6,460 nt of DNA from the NCBI GenBank assembly GCA_022566435.1, contig JADFIX010000240.1, forward strand, positions 1 through 6,460. The letters run 5' to 3'. Below, piece after piece: positions 1 through 6,128 of the stretch. The notes under the pieces were generated by a model. The model was not told where the DNA came from and made no database searches. It saw nothing but the letters and a program-made list of their open reading frames with translations. The DNA is from Planctomycetota bacterium (lineage in GTDB: Bacteria; Planctomycetota; Phycisphaerae; UBA1845). Both the position numbers and the translations under genes were made by a program. Positions within the stretch are counted from its first letter, which is position 1, and each line of letters begins with the position of its first letter.

Positions 1-113
1 TACGCGAACACAACCGGCGAGTGACGGATGCCGATAATACGGTCGAGTCAGCGGTGCGCAGGTCCAGACGAAACGCCGTCACAGACCCTTTCAACGTCTA
101 CTTGGATTGGTAA
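1..113 (+). CDS. C-terminal tail of an upstream gene (partial, unidentified)
   Basis: The frame beginning with the codon at base 3 stays open for 36 codons and stops at TAA 111-113, four bases before the ATG of the next glycosyltransferase at 118. The peptide is charged and Arg-rich, and ends in DPFNVYLDW. Such close spacing to a following start is typical of an operon, which is the main argument that this is a real gene end. The fragment is too short to assign a family. Another frame stops earlier, at TGA 22-24 (tail YANTTGE), and is the alternative end of an upstream gene. The sequence to the left of the window would settle it. Confidence 0.4.
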   Translation, partial: REHNRRVTDADNTVESAVRRSRRNAVTDPFNVYLDW

Positions 114-117
114 GCCA

Positions 118-1491
118 ATGTTGTCGCACAACCGTTCCCGAAGAGTGCTGGTGATTGCGTCAGCGTTCCCGCCCACAGGCGGCTCAGGCGTGCAGCGGAC
201 TCTGAAGTTCGTCAAGTACCTGCCGCAGTCCGGATGGAATCCCGTGGTTTGGACGCAAGAGTGTTCTAGCGCGTTGCCGGCCGACGAAACGCTCTTGTCC
301 GATGTGCCCTGCGGCCTGCCAATCCATAGAAGTGTAGGTGGGAATCGGGCAATGCCCACGCTCATGGAATCGATCCACCGATGTGCCGACAAGGCAGGCC
401 TGTTGGGCGCGGCGGCGAAGCGTCTCGATTGGCGGTTGCGAACGCGACATGCCGGGTCGCCGTTTCCGGATGAATGTGCGTCCTGGGCGGACGCTAGCGT
501 GAGACCCCTTCTTCGGGTTATCGCGGACGTAGGGATCGATGTGCTATATTCGACTTTCAGCCCGGCGTCGAACCATTTGCTGGCGATGAAGGTTCGCGAA
601 GCCACCGGCTTGCCCTGGGTGGCGGACTTTCGAGATCTGTGGACGGACGACTATCGCTACCGCGAAGCCTCCGCGCCCGTGCGATCGGCCCACCGCAGAT
701 TGGAGCAGGAGTTTCTGGAGTCGGCCGACATGGTGATTGGTGTGTCGGGTCGTCAGAGGAACATCCTCGCATCTCACCTGCCCGGGCATCGCGACAAATT
801 CGTGACCATCACCAATGGATTCGATCCAGAGGATTTCGACGGTTGTTCGGATCACGCGGAAGTGGCGACAAAAGGCGATCGGTTCGTGCTGGCCCACGTC
901 GGTCGATTCGACCGCTGGCGTACGCCCGACGTCTTTTTCGAGGGGCTGTCGCGATTTCTTCGAGAAACGGAGGCCGCGAAGAACTCATTCGAGCTGCGCA
1001 TTGTGGGACACATCGACCGGCTGACCGCGTCGCGGGTCGACGCGACCGGTGTGATCTGGTCGAGGACCGGCGAAGTTTCGCACCGCGAGGCGATTCGCGA
1101 GATGTTTGACGCTGATGTCCTACTCCTGAACGTGCCGGACGGACCGAACGCCGATTCCGTAATACCCGCGAAGGTCTTCGAGTATTTGGCAGCGCGACGG
1201 CCCATACTCGTTGTCGGGCCCGTGGATGGCGAGGCGGAGCGGATCGTTCAGTCTCAAAGGGCGGGACTGGCGACCAACTTCGACGACAGTGAAATCGGGC
1301 AGGCCATCGGTCGTCTTTTTGGTGCGTGGCACAACAGTAGCCTGGCGGAACTCTACGACCCCTTTGACATCGACCAGTTCAGCCGTGTAGCGCTGACCAA
1401 GCGGCTCGCCGAATGGCTTGATAAGCTGGCGGCGCGGGCGAGCGAAAAGCGCGATCCACAGACGGCGCCTCTGGAGACGGCCGCGTCGTGA
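118..1491 (+). CDS. GT4-like (GT-B fold) glycosyltransferase
   Basis: Probable cytoplasmic retaining glycosyltransferase that moves a sugar from a nucleotide donor to a growing glycan. The 457-residue length is usual for GT4. Residues 9-46 carry the N-terminal Rossmann strand and Gly-rich loop (RVLVIASAFPPTGGSGVQR). WVADFRDLWTDD lies at 167-178, NGFD at 233-236 opens the C-terminal domain, and RIVGH is at 294-298. IPAKVFEYLAARRPIL (349-364) replaces the common EPFG-type donor motif, as in GT4 members related to WbuB-like enzymes. I chose ATG 118 over the in-frame ATG at 28. The family fold begins just after 118, the extra 30 residues are low-quality sequence, and they would overlap the upstream tail. 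The ribosome site is weak (GGATTGG at 104-110). The stop overlaps the next start, so the two are probably co-translated. Donor and acceptor cannot be told from sequence. Confidence 0.9.
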   Translation: MLSHNRSRRVLVIASAFPPTGGSGVQRTLKFVKYLPQSGWNPVVWTQECSSALPADETLLSDVPCGLPIHRSVGGNRAMPTLMESIHRCADKAGLLGAAAKRLDWRLRTRHAGSPFPDECASWADASVRPLLRVIADVGIDVLYSTFSPASNHLLAMKVREATGLPWVADFRDLWTDDYRYREASAPVRSAHRRLEQEFLESADMVIGVSGRQRNILASHLPGHRDKFVTITNGFDPEDFDGCSDHAEVATKGDRFVLAHVGRFDRWRTPDVFFEGLSRFLRETEAAKNSFELRIVGHIDRLTASRVDATGVIWSRTGEVSHREAIREMFDADVLLLNVPDGPNADSVIPAKVFEYLAARRPILVVGPVDGEAERIVQSQRAGLATNFDDSEIGQAIGRLFGAWHNSSLAELYDPFDIDQFSRVALTKRLAEWLDKLAARASEKRDPQTAPLETAAS

Positions 1492-2471
1492 ATGATCCCA
1501 CCGTATCCATCGTGCTGCCGACGTACAATCGCGCACATCTGCTTTCGCGTGCCATCGATTCCATCATCGCTCAGACGATGAAGGATTGGGAAATCGTGCT
1601 GGTGGACGACGGCTCGATCGACGAAACGCCCGACCTCGCGCAAGATTATGAGCGCCGGCTTGGGGAGCGATTCGTGCACGTTTCCCAGTCGAATGCCGGT
1701 CCCGGGGCCGCCCGCAACCATGGCATCGATCGATGCCGCGGGCGATTCGTGACTTTTTTGGATTCCGACGACGAGTTCTTGCCGACCAAGCTCGCGCGGC
1801 AGGTGGAGCTATTGGAGCGTGCTTCCGAGCTGGGGCTTGTCTATTGCGACATTGCGTTTGTCGATCTCGACGGGACACGACACGAAAGCGCATTCGACGA
1901 AAAGACGAAGCTGGCGCGTGCCGTACCGTATGAGGAAATTGCCCCCGGCTTCTGCGTCTGCCGTGGAAGTCTGTTCGATTGGCTCATTCGCGAATACTTC
2001 GTATCGACCATTTCCGGCATGGTTCGCCGCGATGTGCTCGGCACGGATATTCGGTTCCCGAGCGATCAGTCGTACGCCGAGGAGTGGCTCTTCTATCTGC
2101 GCGTCGCCCGAATCACGCCTGCCGGATTCGTCGATGAGCCGCTCTGCTTGCATCATTTCACGGCGGGCAGCCTGGCACGAACCGATCGCCAAGCTAATTT
2201 CGGCGAACTGCGACAATTACTCTTGCGTATCAAAGCCGAGTTCGGTGATCTGAACCGGACACAGCGGCGGGTCGTGCATCGGAATCTCGCGACCTGCACT
2301 CGCCAACTTGCCTTCGACAAATACAAGAGCCGGAATTACGCGTCGGCCGCCAAGTACTTCACGGAGTCGTTTCGTTGCCATCGGCAATGGCGAACGGCGG
2401 TGAACGCTATTCAGGCTTTATGCCGTGCTCGCTTCAATCGTGAAGAAACGCCCGTGTCGGAATCGTGTTGA
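1488..2471 (+). CDS. GT2 family glycosyltransferase (GT-A fold)
   Basis: Probable inverting glycosyltransferase of 327 residues. The N-terminal GT-A domain is complete: VSIVLPTYNR at 6-15, VDDGS at 39-43 (nucleotide binding), NAGPGAARNHG at 69-79, and the metal-binding DSDD (DXD motif) at 92-95. EEW at 198-200 sits where the family usually has its catalytic acidic pair. Residues about 240-312 form a helical, Arg-rich tail. Its final part (NYASAAKYFTESFRCHRQW) resembles one tetratricopeptide-like helix pair and may bind a partner or membrane. No transmembrane segment is seen, so it is cytoplasmic or peripheral. The start is GTG at 1488, sharing GTGA with the previous stop, with GGAG at 1473-1476 as a somewhat distant ribosome site. 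It forms an operon with the upstream GT4 gene. The specific sugar is unknown. Confidence 0.93.
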   Translation: MNDPTVSIVLPTYNRAHLLSRAIDSIIAQTMKDWEIVLVDDGSIDETPDLAQDYERRLGERFVHVSQSNAGPGAARNHGIDRCRGRFVTFLDSDDEFLPTKLARQVELLERASELGLVYCDIAFVDLDGTRHESAFDEKTKLARAVPYEEIAPGFCVCRGSLFDWLIREYFVSTISGMVRRDVLGTDIRFPSDQSYAEEWLFYLRVARITPAGFVDEPLCLHHFTAGSLARTDRQANFGELRQLLLRIKAEFGDLNRTQRRVVHRNLATCTRQLAFDKYKSRNYASAAKYFTESFRCHRQWRTAVNAIQALCRARFNREETPVSESC

Positions 2472-2515
2472 CGATTGAGAAGATCAGTAGGATGCGTCCC
2501 GGACACATCACTCTA

Positions 2516-3232
2516 TCATGCCCGCATAATTCGCGTTTCACCGGCAAGCCAAGTCGCAAGGCGCGAAGCATTCACCGGGCCGATGGTTCGCACGAGAACT
2601 GATGTGGCAAGACCCTTCCAGCCTTCGCGGCGGCGGACGCCGAAGCAGGGGGTGAGAAGGGGAGGTGAATGCGGCGGCTTGGTGATGGCCACCAGGGCGG
2701 CGCGACCCTCGAGTAATTTATACTCTGCGCTGGGGAAGCGACGGAAGTCTTTGCCGTTCCAGGCGCTTCGGTGCGCCTCGTAGGGGTTGCCGAGCACGTT
2801 GTCGCTGACATTGACGCGGCAATTCGGCGGAAAGGTCAGAAGCATACACTTGGTTGTATGCTCGTACAGCTTGTCGAGCAAGAGCTCGCCGACTGGCTTG
2901 TCGAAGTGTTCCACCACATCGCCCATGATGATGAGGTCGTATGTCCCCAGCGTGTCGATCAATTCGGTAATGTCCCCGATGTGTATCGTATCGTAGATGT
3001 ACTCGTGCAGGGGCGTGATGTACGCGGCCGTGGCGTCGACGCCGTCGATGACCGTCTTCCAGCGCTCGGGTCGGTAGTCGTCCACGTTCCGCATATCCCA
3101 GATGTCGGTATACTCCCGCAGCAAGTAGCCGTACTTGCCGAAGCCCACGCCCACATCCAGTACGCGGGCCGGACGCAGTTGGCGTGCGACGTTGGCGATA
3201 ATGGGAACGGCGTAAGGCACGCTCGAGGGCAT
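2516..3232 (-). CDS. class I SAM-dependent methyltransferase
   Basis: A 238-residue protein with a Rossmann methyltransferase core. Motif I is VLDVGVGFGKYG (24-35), which binds S-adenosylmethionine. IDGVDAT (62-68) fits the acidic strand-2 end that holds the ribose, and IGDITE (85-90) follows. YDLIIMGDVVEHFD (98-111) is motif IV with the usual EH pair, and MLLTFPPN (130-137) is the next strand. The tail after about 190 is basic and has no recognised domain. In this setting it most likely methylates a sugar or glycan end, but the substrate is inferred from neighbours only. The ATG at 3232 has only a weak upstream GGAAA. A CCGATAA element lies 60 bases upstream and may be its promoter. It converges on the GT2 gene with 44 bases between stops. 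Confidence 0.87.
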   Translation of the reverse strand: MPSSVPYAVPIIANVARQLRPARVLDVGVGFGKYGYLLREYTDIWDMRNVDDYRPERWKTVIDGVDATAAYITPLHEYIYDTIHIGDITELIDTLGTYDLIIMGDVVEHFDKPVGELLLDKLYEHTTKCMLLTFPPNCRVNVSDNVLGNPYEAHRSAWNGKDFRRFPSAEYKLLEGRAALVAITKPPHSPPLLTPCFGVRRREGWKGLATSVLVRTIGPVNASRLATWLAGETRIMRA

Positions 3233-3278
3233 TGGTGGCGTTTCCGTGTCGTTTGGCTTGTGCCGACAACATGTCGAC

Positions 3279-3300
3279 AGACTCTGCTGTTCTTATCGGT
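3279..3300 (-). promoter_or_regulatory. CCGATAA promoter-like element, copy with extended 22-base repeat
   Basis: On the minus strand CCGATAA (3299-3293) is followed eight bases later by GAGTC. The whole 22-base block recurs at 4794-4815 with only the three central bases changed. The element ends 60 bases before the methyltransferase ATG at 3232, a plausible promoter distance. CCGATAA matches most of the -10 box of FliA/sigma-28 promoters. A TAAA on the same strand (3321-3318) is 18 bases upstream, where sigma-28 would want about 16. Promoter function is inferred. Confidence 0.4.
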
Positions 3301-3400
3301 TCGATGCGGGGTGTCTGTTTAGCGTCTTCAGCGGGGCCTGGTCACTTGCAAGGTATGACGGTGGTTTTCACGATCTTTGGCCGGCACATCGAGACGAGGC

Positions 3401-4366
3401 TCATGGTGGGATGGCGTTACGTGGCCTGCAAGGCGCGCCGATCGGCTCTGGATCGTGACGCTCGGTGTATCGATCGCTCGATTCGCGGCACGCGACCACG
3501 TTGGTGCGCCAGTATCGACGACCATCGAACCGGGCCGCCAACTCCTTGTCGTAGGCTGGGTAGTCGTAGAAGTCGTATCGGGGGTAGATGGCTTCGGGAA
3601 AGCGTTCGGTCACCTCGCCTATCTTCACGCAGGAACAACGAATCACGCGTCCGCGATAGTCCGTGTCGAGGTCCGGCTTCAGCCAGCGGAGCACCCTCAA
3701 CAGGCGTTTCACCTTCCGCACCGCCTTGGGCAGTGGTTGGGGGTCGAACGTATCGAGCCGATCAACCTCGAATCCGGCGGCCTGCATTATACGGCGCACT
3801 TCGTCCGGCACGTACTCGCGATGATGGCGGTCCATCGTGCCTGGGCCGAATGTTTGGCCACCGATCGCCGGGTGTTTCCCCCAGAGTTGACGATACAGCG
3901 ACGACAGCGATGCGATGTTGGGTGTCGTCAGCAGGAGTGCACCGCGCGGTTTGAGGACACGGTTGGCTTCCGCCAACATGAACATCGGATCGATCGCCAG
4001 GTGCTCGATCGACTCCATGGCCACGACTTGGTCGAAGCACTGATCCGGGAACGGGTAGGGTTCTGTCTCGAGATTGATGCGGTGAGCCTCAAACTCGAAC
4101 ACGGCGCCGTTGTCATGCACCAACGTCTGTCGCCTCGCTCCGGACGCGGCGTCCACACAGACCACGCGGTCGAAACCCAGAAGCTCCCGGAATACCGGGA
4201 CCAGATCGCCGCGTGACCCGAGGTCCAGCAGGCTTTTGCCCGGGCGAGGCTCGATCCATTCCAAACTCTTGCGGAACCGCTCTAGTTCGCCGCACAGCAG
4301 CCGTCGCCTCAGGTCGCTGTACCCTTCGATGGGAACGATCAGTTGGCGAATGGTCTCGGTGTCCAT
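3401..4366 (-). CDS. class I SAM-dependent methyltransferase (Methyltransf_11-like)
   Basis: A 321-residue methyltransferase. Motif I is LLDLGSRGD (46-54), VVCVDA (68-73) is the acidic strand 2, and FDQVVAMESIEHL (111-123) is motif IV. NRVLKPRGALLLTTPN (135-150) is the characteristic post-motif segment of the Methyltransf_11 group, and HHREYVPDEVRRIMQAAGF (181-199) is the region that usually precedes strand 7. A C-terminal extension of about 120 residues rich in Arg, Tyr and Asp may form the substrate pocket. I chose the ATG at 4366, not the longer frame from 4513, because AAAGGA lies seven bases upstream and the extra 49 residues look non-coding. It shares strand with the methyltransferase at 2516-3232 but is separated by 168 bases and not obviously co-transcribed. 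The likely substrate is a glycan or sugar, inferred from context. Confidence 0.9.
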   Translation of the reverse strand: MDTETIRQLIVPIEGYSDLRRRLLCGELERFRKSLEWIEPRPGKSLLDLGSRGDLVPVFRELLGFDRVVCVDAASGARRQTLVHDNGAVFEFEAHRINLETEPYPFPDQCFDQVVAMESIEHLAIDPMFMLAEANRVLKPRGALLLTTPNIASLSSLYRQLWGKHPAIGGQTFGPGTMDRHHREYVPDEVRRIMQAAGFEVDRLDTFDPQPLPKAVRKVKRLLRVLRWLKPDLDTDYRGRVIRCSCVKIGEVTERFPEAIYPRYDFYDYPAYDKELAARFDGRRYWRTNVVACRESSDRYTERHDPEPIGAPCRPRNAIPP

Positions 4367-4373
4367 ACACGGG

Positions 4374-4379
4374 TCCTTT
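4374..4379 (-). promoter_or_regulatory. ribosome binding site that decides the methyltransferase start
   Basis: On the minus strand AAAGGA lies seven bases before the ATG at 4366. It is the best Shine-Dalgarno match among the genes in this window and supports the shorter start over the in-frame ATG at 4513. Confidence 0.65.
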
Positions 4380-4413
4380 GACGCGGCTCGGCTCGGTGAT
4401 ACGCGGTACATAT

Positions 4414-4420
4414 TCATCGG
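4414..4420 (-). promoter_or_regulatory. near-match CCGATGA element before the second methyltransferase
   Basis: On the minus strand CCGATGA, one base from CCGATAA, lies 47 bases upstream of the ATG at 4366. It is listed because the other two methyltransferase genes have the exact element near the same place. On its own it would be unremarkable. Confidence 0.18.
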
Positions 4421-4525
4421 ATGCCGGCGGGCGTCGGTTGCCCAAGAACCGTCAGACGCATCACTCGCGCGCCTCGACCTAGTATCCGGATCCCGCCCTG
4501 GAAAACATGACACAGGCCCCGCAGA

Positions 4526-4690
4526 TCAGGACGGTTCCAGAACGATTCGGCGAAGAACCGTAGAGAAAGAAAACGCCGCAAACGGCAGGAACGCGGCCGC
4601 CAATATTAGCAGCCGTCGCGGGGATGATCGAGATCTGTCGACGATCATGCTGCAATCCAACCGCCTGTGAAGCACGACGACCGGCGGCAT
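4526..4690 (-). CDS. possible small membrane peptide (54 residues)
   Basis: An open frame from ATG 4690 to TGA 4526-4528 on the minus strand. The N-terminal half is basic (RSRSSPRR at about 20-27). It is followed by a hydrophobic stretch of roughly 20 residues (LLILAAAFLPFAAFSFSTVL, 28-47) and a short RRIVLEPS tail, the pattern of a single-pass membrane peptide. An internal ATG at 4648 would give 40 residues. About two thirds of its codons end in G or C, close to the real genes here. The ribosome site is poor. The CCGATAA element at 4808-4814 lies 117 bases upstream on the same strand. I recognise no family. It could equally be chance, or the relic of a larger membrane protein. Confidence 0.22.
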   Translation of the reverse strand: MPPVVVLHRRLDCSMIVDRSRSSPRRLLILAAAFLPFAAFSFSTVLRRIVLEPS

Positions 4691-4793
4691 GGGCAAGCGC
4701 CAACCGGCTCGTGTCGGTGGGGCGTTCTCACGGGCAAATCCCGAAGTACATCGGGACCCCTGCCCGCCCGTTTCCGAGCCCCAGACTAGCCGT

Positions 4794-4815
4794 AGACTCT
4801 GCCACTCTTATCGGT
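4794..4815 (-). promoter_or_regulatory. CCGATAA promoter-like element, second copy of the 22-base repeat
   Basis: Shares AGACTCTGC and TCTTATCGGT (plus-strand reading) with 3279-3300, separated by three differing bases. Read on the minus strand, it points toward the possible small frame ending at 4526 and the methyltransferase at 4366, about 440 bases away. No TAAA-like -35 box is seen at the right distance. It may be a promoter for the small frame, a duplicated relic, or a regulator site. Confidence 0.35.
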
Positions 4816-4895
4816 CCGTAGCAGCGACCACTTCCACCGTTAGCATCACGGAATTCGGGATTCGCCATCCCTGTTTGCCTTCATGACCCGCTTAA

Positions 4896-4906
4896 CTGAA
4901 CTTCAG
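4896..4906. repeat. short perfect palindrome CTGAA-C-TTCAG
   Basis: Five-base arms around one central base, lying 16 bases upstream of the CCGATAA element at 4923. The position would suit an operator, but a palindrome this short can easily occur by chance. Confidence 0.2.
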
Positions 4907-4922
4907 GTCGGCGAAAAGCCAT

Positions 4923-4929
4923 CCGATAA
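4923..4929 (+). promoter_or_regulatory. CCGATAA promoter-like element before the third methyltransferase
   Basis: CCGATAA on the plus strand ends exactly 60 bases before the ATG at 4990, the same spacing as the copy before the gene at 2516-3232. The GAGTC half seen in the two longer copies is absent here. Function as a -10 box is inferred from sequence and spacing. Confidence 0.3.
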
Positions 4930-4989
4930 CTCGTACGGTTTCACCTGGTGAGGGGGGCTGCTTGTTGTTCGTTGTCACGGGTATCCCGA

Positions 4990-5787
4990 ATGGCTGCTGC
5001 CTGCACTCTAGTCGAATCACCAGCCTCGTCGGTCCCATCGTCTGAATCGGTGTGGGATCGTCTCTGGCGCTACCGTCCGAGCGACGACAAGGACGATGCA
5101 CTTTTGCTGCGCGAGCGGGAGGGCCCGCGCTGGCAGCTCGTCGCACGCCGTTTGGAGGATTCGTTCGGTTGCATCGACGGTCTTCGAACGATCGAGCTTG
5201 GAAGCGGTAGGGGGGACCTTTCCGTTATGCTCGCACAGCAGGGAGCGCACGTGACGCTCATGGATCGCAGCGATCGCGCCCTCGACGCCGCACGCAAGAG
5301 ATTCGACCGTTTGGGACTGTCCGCACAGTTCGAAAAAGGTGATCTGTTATCCGGTCAAGCTAGATGGAAACTAGATTTCGACGTCTCGCTCTCCGTCGGT
5401 GTGATCGAGCACTTCAAGGGCGATGAGCGAACCCGCGTGCTAGCCACTCATTTCGACGTCTTGAAGCCCGGCGGATTGTCCATGGTCAGCGTGCCGCACG
5501 CGCGATGTCCGCCGTATCGGCTCTGGAAGTCGTACTTGGAGTTTCGTAGGTGGTGGCCGTACGGCATGGAACTCCCTTACAGCAAACACGAGCTTCGTCG
5601 TCGAGCGGGTGCGGCCGGGTTCTGTCGCGTCGAGATCCACACGATGGGTTTTTGGCAGTCCGTCGGGAGTTTGTGGGGTAAGCGGCTATACGATCGGTGG
5701 CCTGACTGGGGTCATGTTCGATCGAGGTTTGATGGATCGATGGGCTGGGTGCTGGTCATGTTGGCCCATCGCGACGCGCTTCATTGA
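4990..5787 (+). CDS. class I SAM-dependent methyltransferase
   Basis: A 265-residue methyltransferase. TIELGSGRGDLS (67-78) is motif I, VTLMDRS (88-94) the acidic strand-2 end, and KGDLL (116-120) the adenine region. VSLSVGVIEHF (132-142) is motif IV, and VLKPGGLSMVSVPH (157-170) the following strand. The tail is rich in Trp, Tyr and Arg (residues 176-240) and contains SKHEL at 198-202 before the last strand. I chose ATG 4990; an in-frame GTG at 4948 would add 14 poorly supported residues, and neither has a good ribosome site. The CCGATAA element ends 60 bases before 4990, which favours it. The gene is divergent from the methyltransferase at 3401-4366. A sugar or glycan substrate is inferred from the neighbouring glycosyltransferases. 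It is distinct in sequence from the other two methyltransferases. Confidence 0.87.
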   Translation: MAAACTLVESPASSVPSSESVWDRLWRYRPSDDKDDALLLREREGPRWQLVARRLEDSFGCIDGLRTIELGSGRGDLSVMLAQQGAHVTLMDRSDRALDAARKRFDRLGLSAQFEKGDLLSGQARWKLDFDVSLSVGVIEHFKGDERTRVLATHFDVLKPGGLSMVSVPHARCPPYRLWKSYLEFRRWWPYGMELPYSKHELRRRAGAAGFCRVEIHTMGFWQSVGSLWGKRLYDRWPDWGHVRSRFDGSMGWVLVMLAHRDALH

Positions 5788-6128
5788 TAAAGAAAGGCGC
5801 GACTCAGTTGGCTTCCTGTGGTCATATCGTCGAACGATTACACCGGTCGTGGATTCTGTTGCGACTCAGCGCCGTTCCAGGCGTGCTTGTGATGAGTCGA
5901 GCGCTGCCACCCAACTGGCGAGAAGTGGGAATTGCCCGACACGGATCGGGGACCGTGCAGGTTCTGATGCTCGCGGGCGGGCTCATTACGCTGTTGACAC
6001 TTTCCACCAACAATTTTACCGAACACGCGACGAAAGTGGATCGGAACCAGCGGGAATGGAATGCGTGGTTACACAGCGAGCCACGTATGTCGTTTACGGT
6101 AACTTTTCGGGATCCCTCAGATCCATGA
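5784..6128 (+). CDS. doubtful 114-residue protein with one hydrophobic segment
   Basis: An open frame from TTG 5784 to TGA 6126-6128. It overlaps the preceding methyltransferase stop by four bases (TTGA) and the ATG of the carbamoyltransferase-like stub by four bases (ATGA at 6125-6128), so it fills the gap exactly as a coupled operon gene would. Residues about 57-73 (TVQVLMLAGGLITLLTLS) are hydrophobic enough for a membrane segment; the rest is mixed and polar. I recognise no family. Against it: a TTG start with no clear ribosome site, and third-position G/C near 60 percent against about 75 percent in the first glycosyltransferase. It may be a real small gene, a decaying one, or chance. Confidence 0.3.
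   Translation: MIKKGATQLASCGHIVERLHRSWILLRLSAVPGVLVMSRALPPNWREVGIARHGSGTVQVLMLAGGLITLLTLSTNNFTEHATKVDRNQREWNAWLHSEPRMSFTVTFRDPSDP

Larger units (their letters stand above)
4367..4989. other. 623-base gap between divergent methyltransferase genes
   Basis: No convincing full-length gene is visible on either strand; the longer open frames are Arg/Ser/Pro-rich and look non-coding. It holds the ribosome site of the left gene, the possible 54-codon frame, the CCGATAA elements at 4808-4814 and 4923-4929, the near-match at 4414-4420, a short hairpin at 4739-4756 (TCCCGA, six-base loop, TCGGGA) and an 11-base palindrome at 4896-4906. It may be a two-way regulatory region or the site of a lost gene. 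Confidence 0.6.

Noticed and set aside
31..37. A plus-strand CCGATAA ahead of the first glycosyltransferase, with GAGTC seven bases later
   Set aside because: It lies inside the probable coding tail of the upstream gene, and the gene order there looks like an operon, so I treat it as chance despite the match to the other copies.
2491..2509. Imperfect inverted repeat (GATG-C-GT, CCCGG loop, AC-A-CATC) between convergent stops, as a terminator
   Set aside because: The stem has a mismatch and few pairs, and no T-run follows on either strand.
3264..3276. CGACA-ACA-TGTCG inverted repeat in the leader of the methyltransferase at 2516-3232
   Set aside because: Five-base arms with a three-base loop are too short to claim as a regulatory structure.
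4367..4513. N-terminal extension of the methyltransferase to ATG 4513
   Set aside because: The added 49 residues lack family similarity, while a good ribosome site sits right before ATG 4366.
4531..4561. Inverted repeat ACGGTTC / GAACCGT with a 17-base loop
   Set aside because: The loop is long, the stem is seven pairs, and the A-rich run lies on the wrong side for a terminator; chance is likely.
5994..6022. TTGACA at 5994-5999 as the -35 box of a sigma-70 promoter for the downstream glycosyltransferase
   Set aside because: The hexamer at 17-base spacing is TACCGA, a poor -10 box, and the site is inside a possible coding frame more than 220 bases from the gene.
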